From positions 1,302,001 through 1,366,000 of the forward strand of contig NZ_JBGCCJ010000001.1 in assembly GCF_041262565.1 (NCBI RefSeq): 64,000 nucleotides of DNA. The letters run 5' to 3'. The stretch comes from Leifsonia sp. EB41 (GTDB taxonomy: Bacteria > Actinomycetota > Actinomycetes > Actinomycetales > Microbacteriaceae). Below are positions 33,085-41,639 of this stretch, piece after piece (the first letter of the stretch is position 1; each line of letters begins with the position of its first letter). The notes under the pieces were generated by a model that worked only from the letters and a program-made list of their open reading frames with translations, made no database searches and had not been told where the DNA came from. A program made the translations under genes and the position numbers.

Positions 33085-34359
33085 TCAGCGCCGGGCGCGG
33101 CCTCCAGCCAGCAGCCCGATGACGGCGGCGACCGCCACCTCCCCCGCCGCGAGCGCGCCGACGAGCCACGGATTCGGACCGACGTCGTGCAGCCGGCCGG
33201 GCCCGAGCGCGCCGGAGGACCACCAGGCCAGGAGGCCGAGCTCGATGCCCGCGACGACGCCGATGCCGAGCGCGGTGAGGACGAGGGTCAGCGCCCCGTC
33301 CGTCTGCGCCCTCCTCGTGCCGCGCAGCAGGGCGGCGGCCAGGAAGCCCGCGAGCAGGGGCACGATCACACCGGCCAGCCCGAAGGTGTAGCCGTGCGCC
33401 GGGATGACACCGAAGAGCGGCACGCCGGGGAGCGGCCCGAGCGCGGTCCCGATCGGGCTGACCGTGGACCCCGTGCCGATGGCGAACCCCGGCCCGACCA
33501 GCCACGACATCAGCCAGATCACGAGGTTCGGCAGGAAGGCGAGCTGGGCGACGGTCAGCGCGATGCCGCCGGCGACCCCGGTCTGGAGCTGCTCGTAGAG
33601 GCCGATGATCGTGCCGTAGTTGCCGAAGATGAGCAGCGTCAGGAGCAGCGCGGACAGGCCGATGACGATGGCGGTCGCGGCGCTGCCGGCGCGCAGGGCA
33701 CCGAGGAGGGCCGTGCGGACCGGGGCGGGGACGGCCGCGACCCGCGAGCGGACCGCGACGCCGACCGGCGCGGCCCCCCGGCCCGGCGCGGACGTCGCAC
33801 GGTCGTCCCGCGCCCGGTCGCCTGTCTGTTCGGAGACCGGCTCACGCACCCCGCGGAGCGCCGCGAACACGAAGCCGATCCCGATACCGAGCGCGTAGAC
33901 GAAGGTCGGGAGCACGAAGCCCCGCCAGAGCGACGGCTGCACGAGGTCGCTGCCCGCGGTCGCCGTGACCAGGACCGAGATCAGGAAGAACACCGCGAGC
34001 GCGGAGACGGCCCCGGTCGAGCGGTACCGCGTCTCGGCCGCGCGCAGCCCGGTGCGCACGCCGAGCCCGGCGGTGAGCGCGGCGAAGCCCAGGAGCGCGA
34101 TCGTCACCTGGAACGGCACAGCGGCGGCCGGGAGGCCGAGGGATCCGACGAGCTGCGGGTCCAGCGTCACCGTGAGGTTCACGCCGTGCCCGAGCAGCCA
34201 GATGTCCGCCGTCGCACGCCAGACGATCGCGAAGTCCCCGGCGAGATGGTACTGGGCCGCCCACAGCACGGTGAGCGGGACGAGGCAGATCGCGAGCCCG
34301 ATCGCCGCGACGATGACCGCCTCGAGCGCGGCGAGCAGGGCGACGGTTGTGCGATTCAT
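33085..34359 (-). CDS. DUF6350 multi-pass membrane protein
   Basis: This 424-residue integral membrane protein has about nine hydrophobic helices and a charged cytoplasmic loop near residues 175-215. It matches the actinobacterial DUF6350 family by N-terminus (MNRTTVALLAALEAVIVAAIGL), overall length and its invariable place between sucCD and purNH. Members have been linked to cell division in mycobacteria (PerM), but no enzymatic role is known. A TAGGCT -10 box lies 10 bases upstream of ATG 34359. It ends 59 bases before the start of purN on the same strand, so it may partly feed that operon. Confidence 0.78.
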   Translation of the reverse strand: MNRTTVALLAALEAVIVAAIGLAICLVPLTVLWAAQYHLAGDFAIVWRATADIWLLGHGVNLTVTLDPQLVGSLGLPAAAVPFQVTIALLGFAALTAGLGVRTGLRAAETRYRSTGAVSALAVFFLISVLVTATAGSDLVQPSLWRGFVLPTFVYALGIGIGFVFAALRGVREPVSEQTGDRARDDRATSAPGRGAAPVGVAVRSRVAAVPAPVRTALLGALRAGSAATAIVIGLSALLLTLLIFGNYGTIIGLYEQLQTGVAGGIALTVAQLAFLPNLVIWLMSWLVGPGFAIGTGSTVSPIGTALGPLPGVPLFGVIPAHGYTFGLAGVIVPLLAGFLAAALLRGTRRAQTDGALTLVLTALGIGVVAGIELGLLAWWSSGALGPGRLHDVGPNPWLVGALAAGEVAVAAVIGLLAGGRARR

Positions 34360-34414
34360 GACCGGATGGAGCCTACCGGGCGCGGGGTCGCCCGCACCGC
34401 AGACACTTCGGGCC

Positions 34415-35800
34415 TCAGGAGACGGTCATCACCGGGGTGTCGTCGTCGGCGTCCTCCGGCACCGTGATGACCGGTCGCTGGACGAGCTCCAGGATGGCGA
34501 TGACGACGGCCGCGATCACCAGCGTCCAGATGATGAGCGACGGGGTGAGCGGCCGTACGAACAGGACCACCGCTGCCGCGATGACCGCGACTGCGGCCCG
34601 GAGCAGCACCCGTTGGGCGTAGAGCCACTCCCCCACCCGGCCGGTGGTGATCCCGTGCCGCTCGGCGGACTCCCGCACCCAGGTCACCCCGGAGCCGAAG
34701 AACCCTCGCAGCTTGCGCGGCGCGGCGAACGGCCCCGAGTACCAGCCGACCAGCGCGACGACGATCGCGAGCACGAGCACTGCGACACCGGTGTCCTTCA
34801 TCGCCGTCGAGACCGTCGTGTAGAGCGTCGTCGCGACACCCGCCGGCACCAGTCCAGGCGATGCCGAGGCGATGAACACGATCTGGCCGATCGCGATGCC
34901 GGACACGACGACGATCATCGCGATCGCCAGCGCCGACGCCGCCCCGATCAGGGCGAGGGCGCGGCGGCGCGCAACGATCACGCCGAGCGCGAGCAGGCCG
35001 ATCGACACCCACGGAAGCCACGCGCCCGCCACGACGGCGAGGTTGTAGAAGACCTGGAGGGTCGGGATCGACGAGTTCTGCGCGACCGTGATCGTCTTGT
35101 CGATGGTCGGTATGCGCGACGCGAAGGTGATCCCCTGGTCCACGAGGACCTGCTTCACCCTGTCGATGATCGGCCCGAGCTGGACGCCCACCGATCCGTC
35201 CTTCCCGATCGCGACCGCCGCCTGCGGATTGCCCTGCATCGTCGCGACGAGCTGGTTGTGACTGACCCGCAAGGCGTCCTGCCACACCTGGGCGAACGCG
35301 TCGGAGGCCACGAACCGGCCGACGGCGGTCTGGATCAGGGACACGATGCCCTGCGAGAGCGGCGCCTTGAGGGCGTCGAGCGCTTTCGTCGCAACGGGTC
35401 CGGTGCCGAGGCCGGTGATGCCGTCGATGACCTGCGAGGTGAGCTGCGGGATGTCGACGTGCTGCTGGATGACCTTGACCGTCTCGTCCGTGACGTACGC
35501 CTGGACCCCCGGGTCGTTCGCGAGCGGTGCGTAGGTGGCCACGAACGCGTCGGTGTCGGTGAGCTGCACCTTCGCCCAGGAGGCCACCACCGCGACGGGC
35601 GCCAGGATCGCGCCGATCACGATGAGCACGACGGCGAGCAGGGTCCAGCCCCAGCCGCGCTTGTGCTTCAGTTCCGGTGCGGCCGCGAAGTCCGGCAGCG
35701 GCTCCGTCGCGTTCTCGTCGAGCTGGTTCCTGAGCGCCGCGTTCTCGGCTTCGAGCGCTGCGACGCGCCTCGCGAGGTCGGCGTTGGTCAGACGTGGCAT
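34415..35800 (-). CDS. Hypothetical integral membrane protein with N-terminal coiled coil
   Basis: I do not recognise the function of this 461-residue protein. It starts with a short coiled coil (LARRVAALEAENAALRNQL, about residues 7-27), then a membrane helix (GWTLLAVVLIVIGAILAPVAVV), an extracytoplasmic region of roughly 180-200 residues, and several more helices from about residue 250 to 430. ATG 35800 is preferred over 35836 or 35809 because a TACAGT -10 box overlaps the first candidate and GGGAGGGGG is correctly spaced only for 35800. It lies between DUF6350 and sucD on the same strand. Similar membrane proteins are common in actinobacteria but uncharacterised. Confidence 0.72.
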   Translation of the reverse strand: MPRLTNADLARRVAALEAENAALRNQLDENATEPLPDFAAAPELKHKRGWGWTLLAVVLIVIGAILAPVAVVASWAKVQLTDTDAFVATYAPLANDPGVQAYVTDETVKVIQQHVDIPQLTSQVIDGITGLGTGPVATKALDALKAPLSQGIVSLIQTAVGRFVASDAFAQVWQDALRVSHNQLVATMQGNPQAAVAIGKDGSVGVQLGPIIDRVKQVLVDQGITFASRIPTIDKTITVAQNSSIPTLQVFYNLAVVAGAWLPWVSIGLLALGVIVARRRALALIGAASALAIAMIVVVSGIAIGQIVFIASASPGLVPAGVATTLYTTVSTAMKDTGVAVLVLAIVVALVGWYSGPFAAPRKLRGFFGSGVTWVRESAERHGITTGRVGEWLYAQRVLLRAAVAVIAAAVVLFVRPLTPSLIIWTLVIAAVVIAILELVQRPVITVPEDADDDTPVMTVS

Positions 35801-35891
35801 CGGCAGCATCCCCCTCCCGGACGGTGGTGCGCTCACTGTAGCGCCGCCGAACGGGCCGCGGGCAGGCCCGGATCCAGGCTGTGGAGAGACG

Positions 35892-35930
35892 GATCGGGGC
35901 CGGACTCCGTGGAGGAGTCCGGCCCCGATC
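35892..35930. terminator. Terminator hairpin after sucD
   Basis: A perfect 17-bp stem, 35892-35908 paired with 35914-35930, closes a 5-nt loop (GTGGA). It starts 21 bases beyond the sucD stop. No T-run follows on the minus strand. Confidence 0.75.
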
Positions 35931-35950
35931 GGCGGTTTCGAGCGGTGCCG

Positions 35951-36838
35951 TTACAGCGCCGCGTAGACCTCGCGGAGCAGCGCGGCGGTCTCGGACGGGG
36001 TCTTGCCGACCTTCACGCCCGCGGCCTCCAACGCCTCCTTTTTCGCCTGCGCCGTGCCGGCCGAGCCCGAGACGATCGCGCCGGCGTGGCCCATCGTCTT
36101 GCCCTCGGGCGCGGTGAAGCCGGCCACGTAGCCCACGACCGGTTTGGTCACGTTCGCCTTGATGAAGTCGGCCGCGCGCTCCTCGGCGTCGCCGCCGATC
36201 TCGCCGATCATGACGATCGCCTTGGTCTCCGGGTCCGCCTCGAACGCGGCGAGCGCGTCGATGTGGGTGGTCCCGATGATCGGGTCGCCGCCGATGCCGA
36301 TGGCGGTCGAGAAGCCCAGGTCGCGCAGCTCGTACATCATCTGGTAGGTCAGCGTGCCGGACTTGGAGACCAGGCCGATCGGGCCCTTGCCGGTGATAGT
36401 CGCCGGGGTGATGCCGACGAGCGCCTCACCCGGCGTGATGATGCCGGGGCAGTTCGGGCCGATGATGCGGGTCTTGTTGCCCTTCGCCTTGGCATAGGCC
36501 CAGGCCTCGGCGGAGTCCTGCACCGGGATGCCCTCGGTGATGACGACGAGCAGCGGGATCTCGGCGTCGATGGCCTCCACCATCGCGTCCTTGGCGAACG
36601 CCGGCGGCACGAAGATGATCGACACGTCGGCGCCGGTCTTCTCGATCGCCTCCACGACGGTGCCGAAGACGGGGAGCTCGACATCGCCGTGCGTCACGGT
36701 GGTGCCGGCCTTGCGGGCGTTGACGCCGCCGACGACCTGGGTGCCGGCCTTCAGCATCAGCGCGGTGTGCTTGGTGCCCTCGCCGCCGGTGATGCCCTGG
36801 ACGATGACCTTGGAGTCCTTGTTGAGGAAGATAGACAT
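35951..36838 (-). CDS. sucD: Succinyl-CoA synthetase alpha subunit
   Basis: SucD, with SucC, converts succinyl-CoA to succinate with nucleotide triphosphate formation in the TCA cycle. The 295-residue subunit has the CoA-binding domain ([18 protein letters not shown]), the [12 protein letters not shown] region and the phosphohistidine loop [20 protein letters not shown]. It follows sucC by 18 bases, and the two form one operon ended by a strong hairpin. Confidence 0.97.
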   Translation of the reverse strand: MSIFLNKDSKVIVQGITGGEGTKHTALMLKAGTQVVGGVNARKAGTTVTHGDVELPVFGTVVEAIEKTGADVSIIFVPPAFAKDAMVEAIDAEIPLLVVITEGIPVQDSAEAWAYAKAKGNKTRIIGPNCPGIITPGEALVGITPATITGKGPIGLVSKSGTLTYQMMYELRDLGFSTAIGIGGDPIIGTTHIDALAAFEADPETKAIVMIGEIGGDAEERAADFIKANVTKPVVGYVAGFTAPEGKTMGHAGAIVSGSAGTAQAKKEALEAAGVKVGKTPSETAALLREVYAAL

Positions 36839-36856
36839 TCTCTGATTCGTCCTTGC

Positions 36857-38020
36857 TTACTTCGCGGCCAACTCGGCAGCCTTGTCGGCGCCTTCGTCCA
36901 TGGTGAGTGCGAGGGTGACCAGCGGGTGGTTCGCCTCGGTGAGGATGCGGCGACCCTCGTCGACCTTGTTCCCGTCGAGACGGACGACGAGCGGCTTGTT
37001 CGCCTCGTCGCCGAGGATCTCCAGCGCCTTGACGATGCCGTTCGCGACCGCGTCGCAGGCGGTGATGCCGCCGAAGACGTTGACGAAGACGCTCTCGACC
37101 TGCGGGTCGTTGAGGATGACGTCCAGCCCGGCCGCCATGACCTCGGCGGACGCGCCGCCGCCGATGTCGAGGAAGTTCGCCGGCTTGACGCCCTTGTGCT
37201 TCTCGCCCGCGTAGGAGACGACGTCGAGCGTGGACATGACCAGGCCTGCGCCGTTGCCGATGATGCCGACCTGACCGTCGAGCTTGACGTAGTTGAGGTC
37301 GGCCTTCTTGGCCTTGGCCTCGAGCGGGTCCGCGGCGTCCGCGTCCTCGAGCGCCTCGTGCTCGGGGTGACGGAACCCGGCGTTCTCGTCGAGGGTGACC
37401 TTGCCGTCGAGGGCGATGATGTCGCCCTCCTCGGTGAGGACGAGCGGGTTGACCTCGACGAGCGTCGCGTCCTCACCCGTGTAGACGGCGTACAGCTTCA
37501 CGAAGACGTCGGCGACCTTCTCGATCAGCTCGTCCGGGAAGCCGGCCGCCTTGGCGATCTCGACGGCCTTGGCGGAGTCGAGGCCGCCGCGCGGGTCGAC
37601 CTCGATGCGGGCGAGCGCCTCGGGCTTCTCGACCGCGAGCTGCTCGATCTCCATGCCGCCCTCGACGCTGGTCAGCGACAGGTAGGAGCGGTTGGCCCGG
37701 TCGAGGAGCACCGAGAAGTAGAACTCGCGGGCGATGCGAGCGCCGCCGGCGACCATCACCCGGCGGACCACGTGGCCCTTGATGTCCAGGCCCAGGATGG
37801 CCTTGGCGGCCTCTTCGGCCTCGTCCGGCGTCTTGGCGACCTTCACGCCGCCCGCCTTGCCACGGCCTCCGACCTTGACCTGCGCCTTGACGACGGTCAC
37901 GCCGCCCAGCTTCTCCGCGGCCGCACGGACCTCCTCCGGAGTGTCTGCGACGATTCCCGGAAGGACCGGGACGCCGTACTTCTCAAACAGGTCTCTGGCC
38001 TGGTACTCGAATAGATCCAC
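36857..38020 (-). CDS. sucC: Succinyl-CoA synthetase beta subunit
   Basis: SucC supplies the nucleotide-binding ATP-grasp domain and the succinate site of succinyl-CoA synthetase. The 387-residue protein begins [18 protein letters not shown], has [18 protein letters not shown] in the ATP-grasp domain, [26 protein letters not shown] for metal/nucleotide contacts, and the C-terminal [13 protein letters not shown] and [17 protein letters not shown]. It is the first gene of the sucCD operon. The 234-base gap upstream, shared with the divergent surface protein, must hold its promoter, though no clear -35/-10 pair was found. Confidence 0.97.
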   Translation of the reverse strand: MDLFEYQARDLFEKYGVPVLPGIVADTPEEVRAAAEKLGGVTVVKAQVKVGGRGKAGGVKVAKTPDEAEEAAKAILGLDIKGHVVRRVMVAGGARIAREFYFSVLLDRANRSYLSLTSVEGGMEIEQLAVEKPEALARIEVDPRGGLDSAKAVEIAKAAGFPDELIEKVADVFVKLYAVYTGEDATLVEVNPLVLTEEGDIIALDGKVTLDENAGFRHPEHEALEDADAADPLEAKAKKADLNYVKLDGQVGIIGNGAGLVMSTLDVVSYAGEKHKGVKPANFLDIGGGASAEVMAAGLDVILNDPQVESVFVNVFGGITACDAVANGIVKALEILGDEANKPLVVRLDGNKVDEGRRILTEANHPLVTLALTMDEGADKAAELAAK

Positions 38021-38254
38021 GGTTATCCAATCCGCTGATGTCCGGCGCGCTCGTGGCGCTCCGGCGGTTATCTCCTGGGCGGTCCGGCGGGAGAATAGCT
38101 CGACGCCGAGATAAATTCGCCAGTGAGAACTTTAGCGTGTCCGACTGAACAGCCCGAATCGGTTTCTCCTCCACAGGGCGATGCGCAGGACGATCTCTCC
38201 ACGGATTCGCTCCGAGACGCCCGCCGGCGGTCCGTCGCCGGGACCGTTGAGGGC

Positions 38255-39754
38255 ATGACACATCGCATATCGAACCTCGTGACCGTCTTCGTCCTCGCCG
38301 GCCTCGCCGTCTTCCTCGGCATGCTGCACGCGCTCGCCGCGTCCCCCGACGCCCGTGCGCTGACCGGAGCCGGCCACGGCCCCGGTTACCTCTCCCACGA
38401 CGGCTGGTGGCTCGGAACCTACCGCCTCGACGACGGTGCCCAGGGCTTCTGCCTGAACGCCGGCAAGCCGAGCCCCACCGGCAACGGCTACGACTACGCG
38501 GACGCGGCGGCGCTCGGCTGGTACACGCCCGAGCAGTCGGCCTCCCTCGCATACATCTCCCGCACCTGGGCGGGCACTGACGACCGGCTGACTGCCGCCG
38601 CCGGGCAGATCGCGACCTGGCTGGTCGCTGGCCTCGGCGGTCACACACCCGAGGAGCTCGCCGCCCGCGCCGGGTCGGACGCCGGCCGCGTCCTCGCCCG
38701 GGCGAACGAGATGGTGGACGAGGCCGCGCGCCTCGGCTCGTCCTCCGTGCGGGCGGACACCGTGCTCGAGCTCGCGGAGACCGGGCCGGGCCGGGTCCGC
38801 GTCGAGCTCTCCGTCGTGCGGCCCTCCGGGGCGGAGCTCCTGGCTCCTGGCGCACACCGGGCACGGGTGTCGCTCGACGGCGCGGCCTTCGCGGACGGCG
38901 CCTCCGACGCCGACGTTCCGACCGGGACGGACCTGGCGATCATGCCGTCCGGCGACGGGGCGAGCGTGACCGTGAGCGCTGCGGCCTCCCTCGACCGGCT
39001 GCCGTACGGCGACCGGCTGCTGGTCGCCGCCCCGCACGGAGACGCGCAGGCCGTGCTCGTCGCGGTGCCCGCGACGGCGGAGGCGCGCGCTGCGGCATCC
39101 ACGACGGGTCCGTCCCCGCTGCCGTTCCAGCCGATCGTCTCGACGGTGACGAGCGCTCCGGAGGCGCTGCCCGGCGCGTTCGTCCACGACCGGCTCACCG
39201 TGTCGGTCGACACCGCCGACGGGCTCCTGCCGTCCTGGGGCGTGCGCGCGGTGGACGACGGCTTCGAGCCGGTGGAGGCTGTCGTCGAGAGCACGCTGTA
39301 CGGCCCGTTCCCGGCCCCGCTGACGGAATCGCCCGACGTTCCCGACGGCGCGCCCGTGGTCTGCACGGTGGAGACGAGGGTGGACGGCACGGGCGAGTAC
39401 GACACCCCCGAGTGCGCCATTCCCGCCGCGGGGCACTATGTCTGGGTCGAGCGGATCGATCCAGCGCGGCTGTCCGCGGGAGACGGCGGGGAGCGGATGC
39501 GTCCCTGGCGGGCGGCGTTCGGCGTCGCCACGGAGATCACCGTGGCGTCGACTCCCGTGGTCCCGGCGCCCGACGAGCCCGCGCCTGCCCCGATGGCGCC
39601 GGCCACGCTGGCGGACACCGGCGGCTCCTGGGCGGCGGAGGGATGGCCGGCGGCGGTCGGCCTCGGGGTGGCCGGCGGCGCGGCGCTGACCGCCGCACTC
39701 GGCCGGCGGCTTCGTCGCAGGAGCACAGCCTCCCGTTGCAGGATGGACGCATGA
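38255..39754 (+). CDS. Cell-wall-anchored surface protein with thioester-domain-like region and LAXTG sorting signal
   Basis: This 499-residue protein begins with a signal peptide (NLVTVFVLAGLAVFLGMLHALAA). Residues about 45-130 resemble bacterial thioester/TQXA domains: a Cys in GFCLNAG (Cys66) and a Gln in GQIATW (Gln118) at the places that form the internal Cys-Gln thioester. Long beta-rich repeats follow. The C-terminus has LADTG (near residue 452), a hydrophobic helix and an Arg-rich tail, which fits the LAXTG signal of class E sortases in high-GC actinobacteria. ATG 38255 is used because the signal peptide starts there. Its stop overlaps the next ATG (ATGA). It would be displayed on the wall and may bind surfaces covalently. 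Confidence 0.72.
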   Translation: MTHRISNLVTVFVLAGLAVFLGMLHALAASPDARALTGAGHGPGYLSHDGWWLGTYRLDDGAQGFCLNAGKPSPTGNGYDYADAAALGWYTPEQSASLAYISRTWAGTDDRLTAAAGQIATWLVAGLGGHTPEELAARAGSDAGRVLARANEMVDEAARLGSSSVRADTVLELAETGPGRVRVELSVVRPSGAELLAPGAHRARVSLDGAAFADGASDADVPTGTDLAIMPSGDGASVTVSAAASLDRLPYGDRLLVAAPHGDAQAVLVAVPATAEARAAASTTGPSPLPFQPIVSTVTSAPEALPGAFVHDRLTVSVDTADGLLPSWGVRAVDDGFEPVEAVVESTLYGPFPAPLTESPDVPDGAPVVCTVETRVDGTGEYDTPECAIPAAGHYVWVERIDPARLSAGDGGERMRPWRAAFGVATEITVASTPVVPAPDEPAPAPMAPATLADTGGSWAAEGWPAAVGLGVAGGAALTAALGRRLRRRSTASRCRMDA

Positions 39755-40590
39755 CCAGCACAGGCGCCGTCCGTGGCTCGTCGCGATCCGGGGCGACCGA
39801 GCAGCTCACGTACCTGCAGCTCACCGGCGAGGCGCTCTGCCTCGCCGGTGGCGGCAGGGCCCTGCTGCTGCAGATCGCGCACCCGGCTGTGGGGCGCGGT
39901 GTGGTGGAGCACAGCGACTTCGCCAACCGGATGCTGGATCGGTTCCACGCCACGATGACCTTCGTCTACGCCGCGACCTTCGCGACGCCGGCAGAGTTCG
40001 ACGTGGTCCGCCGGCGGGTCAACCGGGCGCACGCGCCGGTGCGCGGCGCGGCGACCGGCGCGGAGCCGGCGTACAGCGCCTTCGACCCGGAGCTGCAGCT
40101 CTGGGTGGCGGCGACCCTCTACGCCACAATGGTCGACCTCGGCGAGCGTGTCTTCGGTCCGCTGAGCCCCGCCGCGCGGGAGAAGCTGTACCGCGAGGCG
40201 GTCGGCTCCGGAGCCGGTCTCCAGGTCCGCCCCGAGGACTGGCCCGCCACCGAGTCCGACTTCCAGGACTACTGGCACGACATGGTCGGCCGGCTCCGCG
40301 TGACGGAGGGCACCCGCGCGGTCGCCGGGCAGATCCTCCATCCGCGGCGGGTGCCCCTCTGGCTCCGCGCGACCCTGCCGGACGCCCGGATCGTCACCGC
40401 CGGGCTGCTGCCGCCGAGCGTGCGGGACCAGTTCAGGCTGCCGTGGACACCCGCGATCGAGCGCGGCTTCGAGCGCAGGATGCGGGTGGCGGAGGCGGTC
40501 TACCCGCGGCTCCCGCTGCGACTGCGGCAGCGGCCGCGCGACCTGTACCTGGCCCGGCTGCGGCGGTCGCTGAGGGAGGAGCGCGGCTAG
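39751..40590 (+). CDS. MpaB/LcpA-like oxygenase (DUF2236)
   Basis: This 279-residue protein belongs to the DUF2236 haem oxygenase-like family that includes latex-clearing protein and mycophenolic acid MpaB. It has QIAHPAVGRGVVEHSDF near residue 45, where histidines and acidic residues of the family cluster, then a long helical body and DYWHDMVGRLRVTEG near residue 170. Most actinobacterial members have no known substrate. Its ATG overlaps the stop of the surface-protein gene. A CAGGAT box 6 bases before the ATG might also allow leaderless transcription. It ends on a CTAG that is shared with the stop of the convergent FUSC gene. Confidence 0.8.
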   Translation: MTSTGAVRGSSRSGATEQLTYLQLTGEALCLAGGGRALLLQIAHPAVGRGVVEHSDFANRMLDRFHATMTFVYAATFATPAEFDVVRRRVNRAHAPVRGAATGAEPAYSAFDPELQLWVAATLYATMVDLGERVFGPLSPAAREKLYREAVGSGAGLQVRPEDWPATESDFQDYWHDMVGRLRVTEGTRAVAGQILHPRRVPLWLRATLPDARIVTAGLLPPSVRDQFRLPWTPAIERGFERRMRVAEAVYPRLPLRLRQRPRDLYLARLRRSLREERG

Positions 40591-41639
40591 CGGGCGAGCC
40601 CCCGGGACCGCTCGATCCAGCGGGCCAGCAGCACCAGGCCGATCCCGATCGACGCACCCAGGACGGTCTCGAGCACGCGGTCGAGGACCAGCATGCCGAG
40701 CGGCGCCGGAGAGGCGAGGTGCGACACCGCGAGCGCCATCGGGGTGATGAAGAGCAGGGCGTAGCCGTAGTGGCGGCCGACCAGCATCTCCGCGAAGAAC
40801 TGGCAGACCACGATCACCGCGATCACCACGAGGGCCGGGGGCGACCACACCAGGACCAGCGCCGCCACGACGACGCCACCGATGGTGCCGAGGATCCGGT
40901 GAAGCGAACGGGAGATCGAGTGCGCGGCGCGCGCGGGAGGGATGACGGCGACCAGGCTCACCACCGCCCAATACGCGTGGCCCAGCCCGAAAGCGATGGC
41001 GAGGCCTCCCGCGATGAGGACGCCGACGCCGTTCTGCGCCGCAGTCAGCCAGACGCGGCGGTCACGCAGGACGCTCGTGTCGATGCCGGGGCGGCGGTGC
41101 AGCTTCTTCAAGAGCACGGCACCCGTCCGCGCCGCCCGGTCGCCGGCCGCCCGGCGCAGCAGCCAGCCCGACATCGTGAGCAGCCACGCAAACGCCGCGA
41201 CGGCGGCTGCGAGGCCGATCCGTCCCCAGGCCTCTGCTGCTGGCGTCGGGATCGCCGCGCACACCAGCAGCGCGAACACGAAGAACAGCGGCTGCGCGGG
41301 CAGGAGCTGGAAGGCGGTCGCGAAGAACGTCCCGATCACCACCACGGCCACCAGCAGCACCGCCGCGAGCCACAGCGGTTCGCCCAGCACCGCGACCAGG
41401 ACGCCGAGCGCGATGCTCGTCAGGAGCGCGACCGCCGCCACCGAGACGCTGCGGAGGCGGAGCCGGTAGGGCTCGTTGCGTCCGTACAGCGCGGTGAACG
41501 CTCCGAATGTGGCGTAGGCGGCGAGGTCGAGGCGTCCGACAGCGAGCAGGACCAGCAGCGGCACCGCGACCGCGGCGGCCGCGCGGAAGCCGACCTCGAC
41601 GCTCAGGGAGGCGAGTTGCTGCCTCGGCCGCAGCCTCAC
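40587..41639 (-). CDS. FUSC-family inner-membrane transporter
   Basis: This 350-residue protein has two sets of membrane helices and a central cytoplasmic stretch (RRAAGDRAARTGAVLLKKLHRRPG), the layout of FUSC/aromatic acid exporter proteins. YWAVVSLVAVIPPARAAHSISRSLHRILGTIGGVVV in the second half matches the FUSC core. It probably exports aromatic or fusaric-acid-like compounds. The start is GTG 41639, which overlaps the stop of pcrA (GTGA); reading further upstream in this frame gives only low-complexity Arg-rich sequence. It is thus coupled to pcrA, and its stop shares CTAG with the convergent oxygenase gene. Confidence 0.82.
   Translation of the reverse strand: MRLRPRQQLASLSVEVGFRAAAAVAVPLLVLLAVGRLDLAAYATFGAFTALYGRNEPYRLRLRSVSVAAVALLTSIALGVLVAVLGEPLWLAAVLLVAVVVIGTFFATAFQLLPAQPLFFVFALLVCAAIPTPAAEAWGRIGLAAAVAAFAWLLTMSGWLLRRAAGDRAARTGAVLLKKLHRRPGIDTSVLRDRRVWLTAAQNGVGVLIAGGLAIAFGLGHAYWAVVSLVAVIPPARAAHSISRSLHRILGTIGGVVVAALVLVWSPPALVVIAVIVVCQFFAEMLVGRHYGYALLFITPMALAVSHLASPAPLGMLVLDRVLETVLGASIGIGLVLLARWIERSRGLAR

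Noticed and set aside
33965-38014. Very long open frame on the plus strand across the DUF6350, membrane protein, sucD and sucC genes
   Set aside because: It is antisense to four well-supported minus-strand genes; its translation is Arg/Asp/His-rich low-complexity sequence typical of GC-rich shadow frames.
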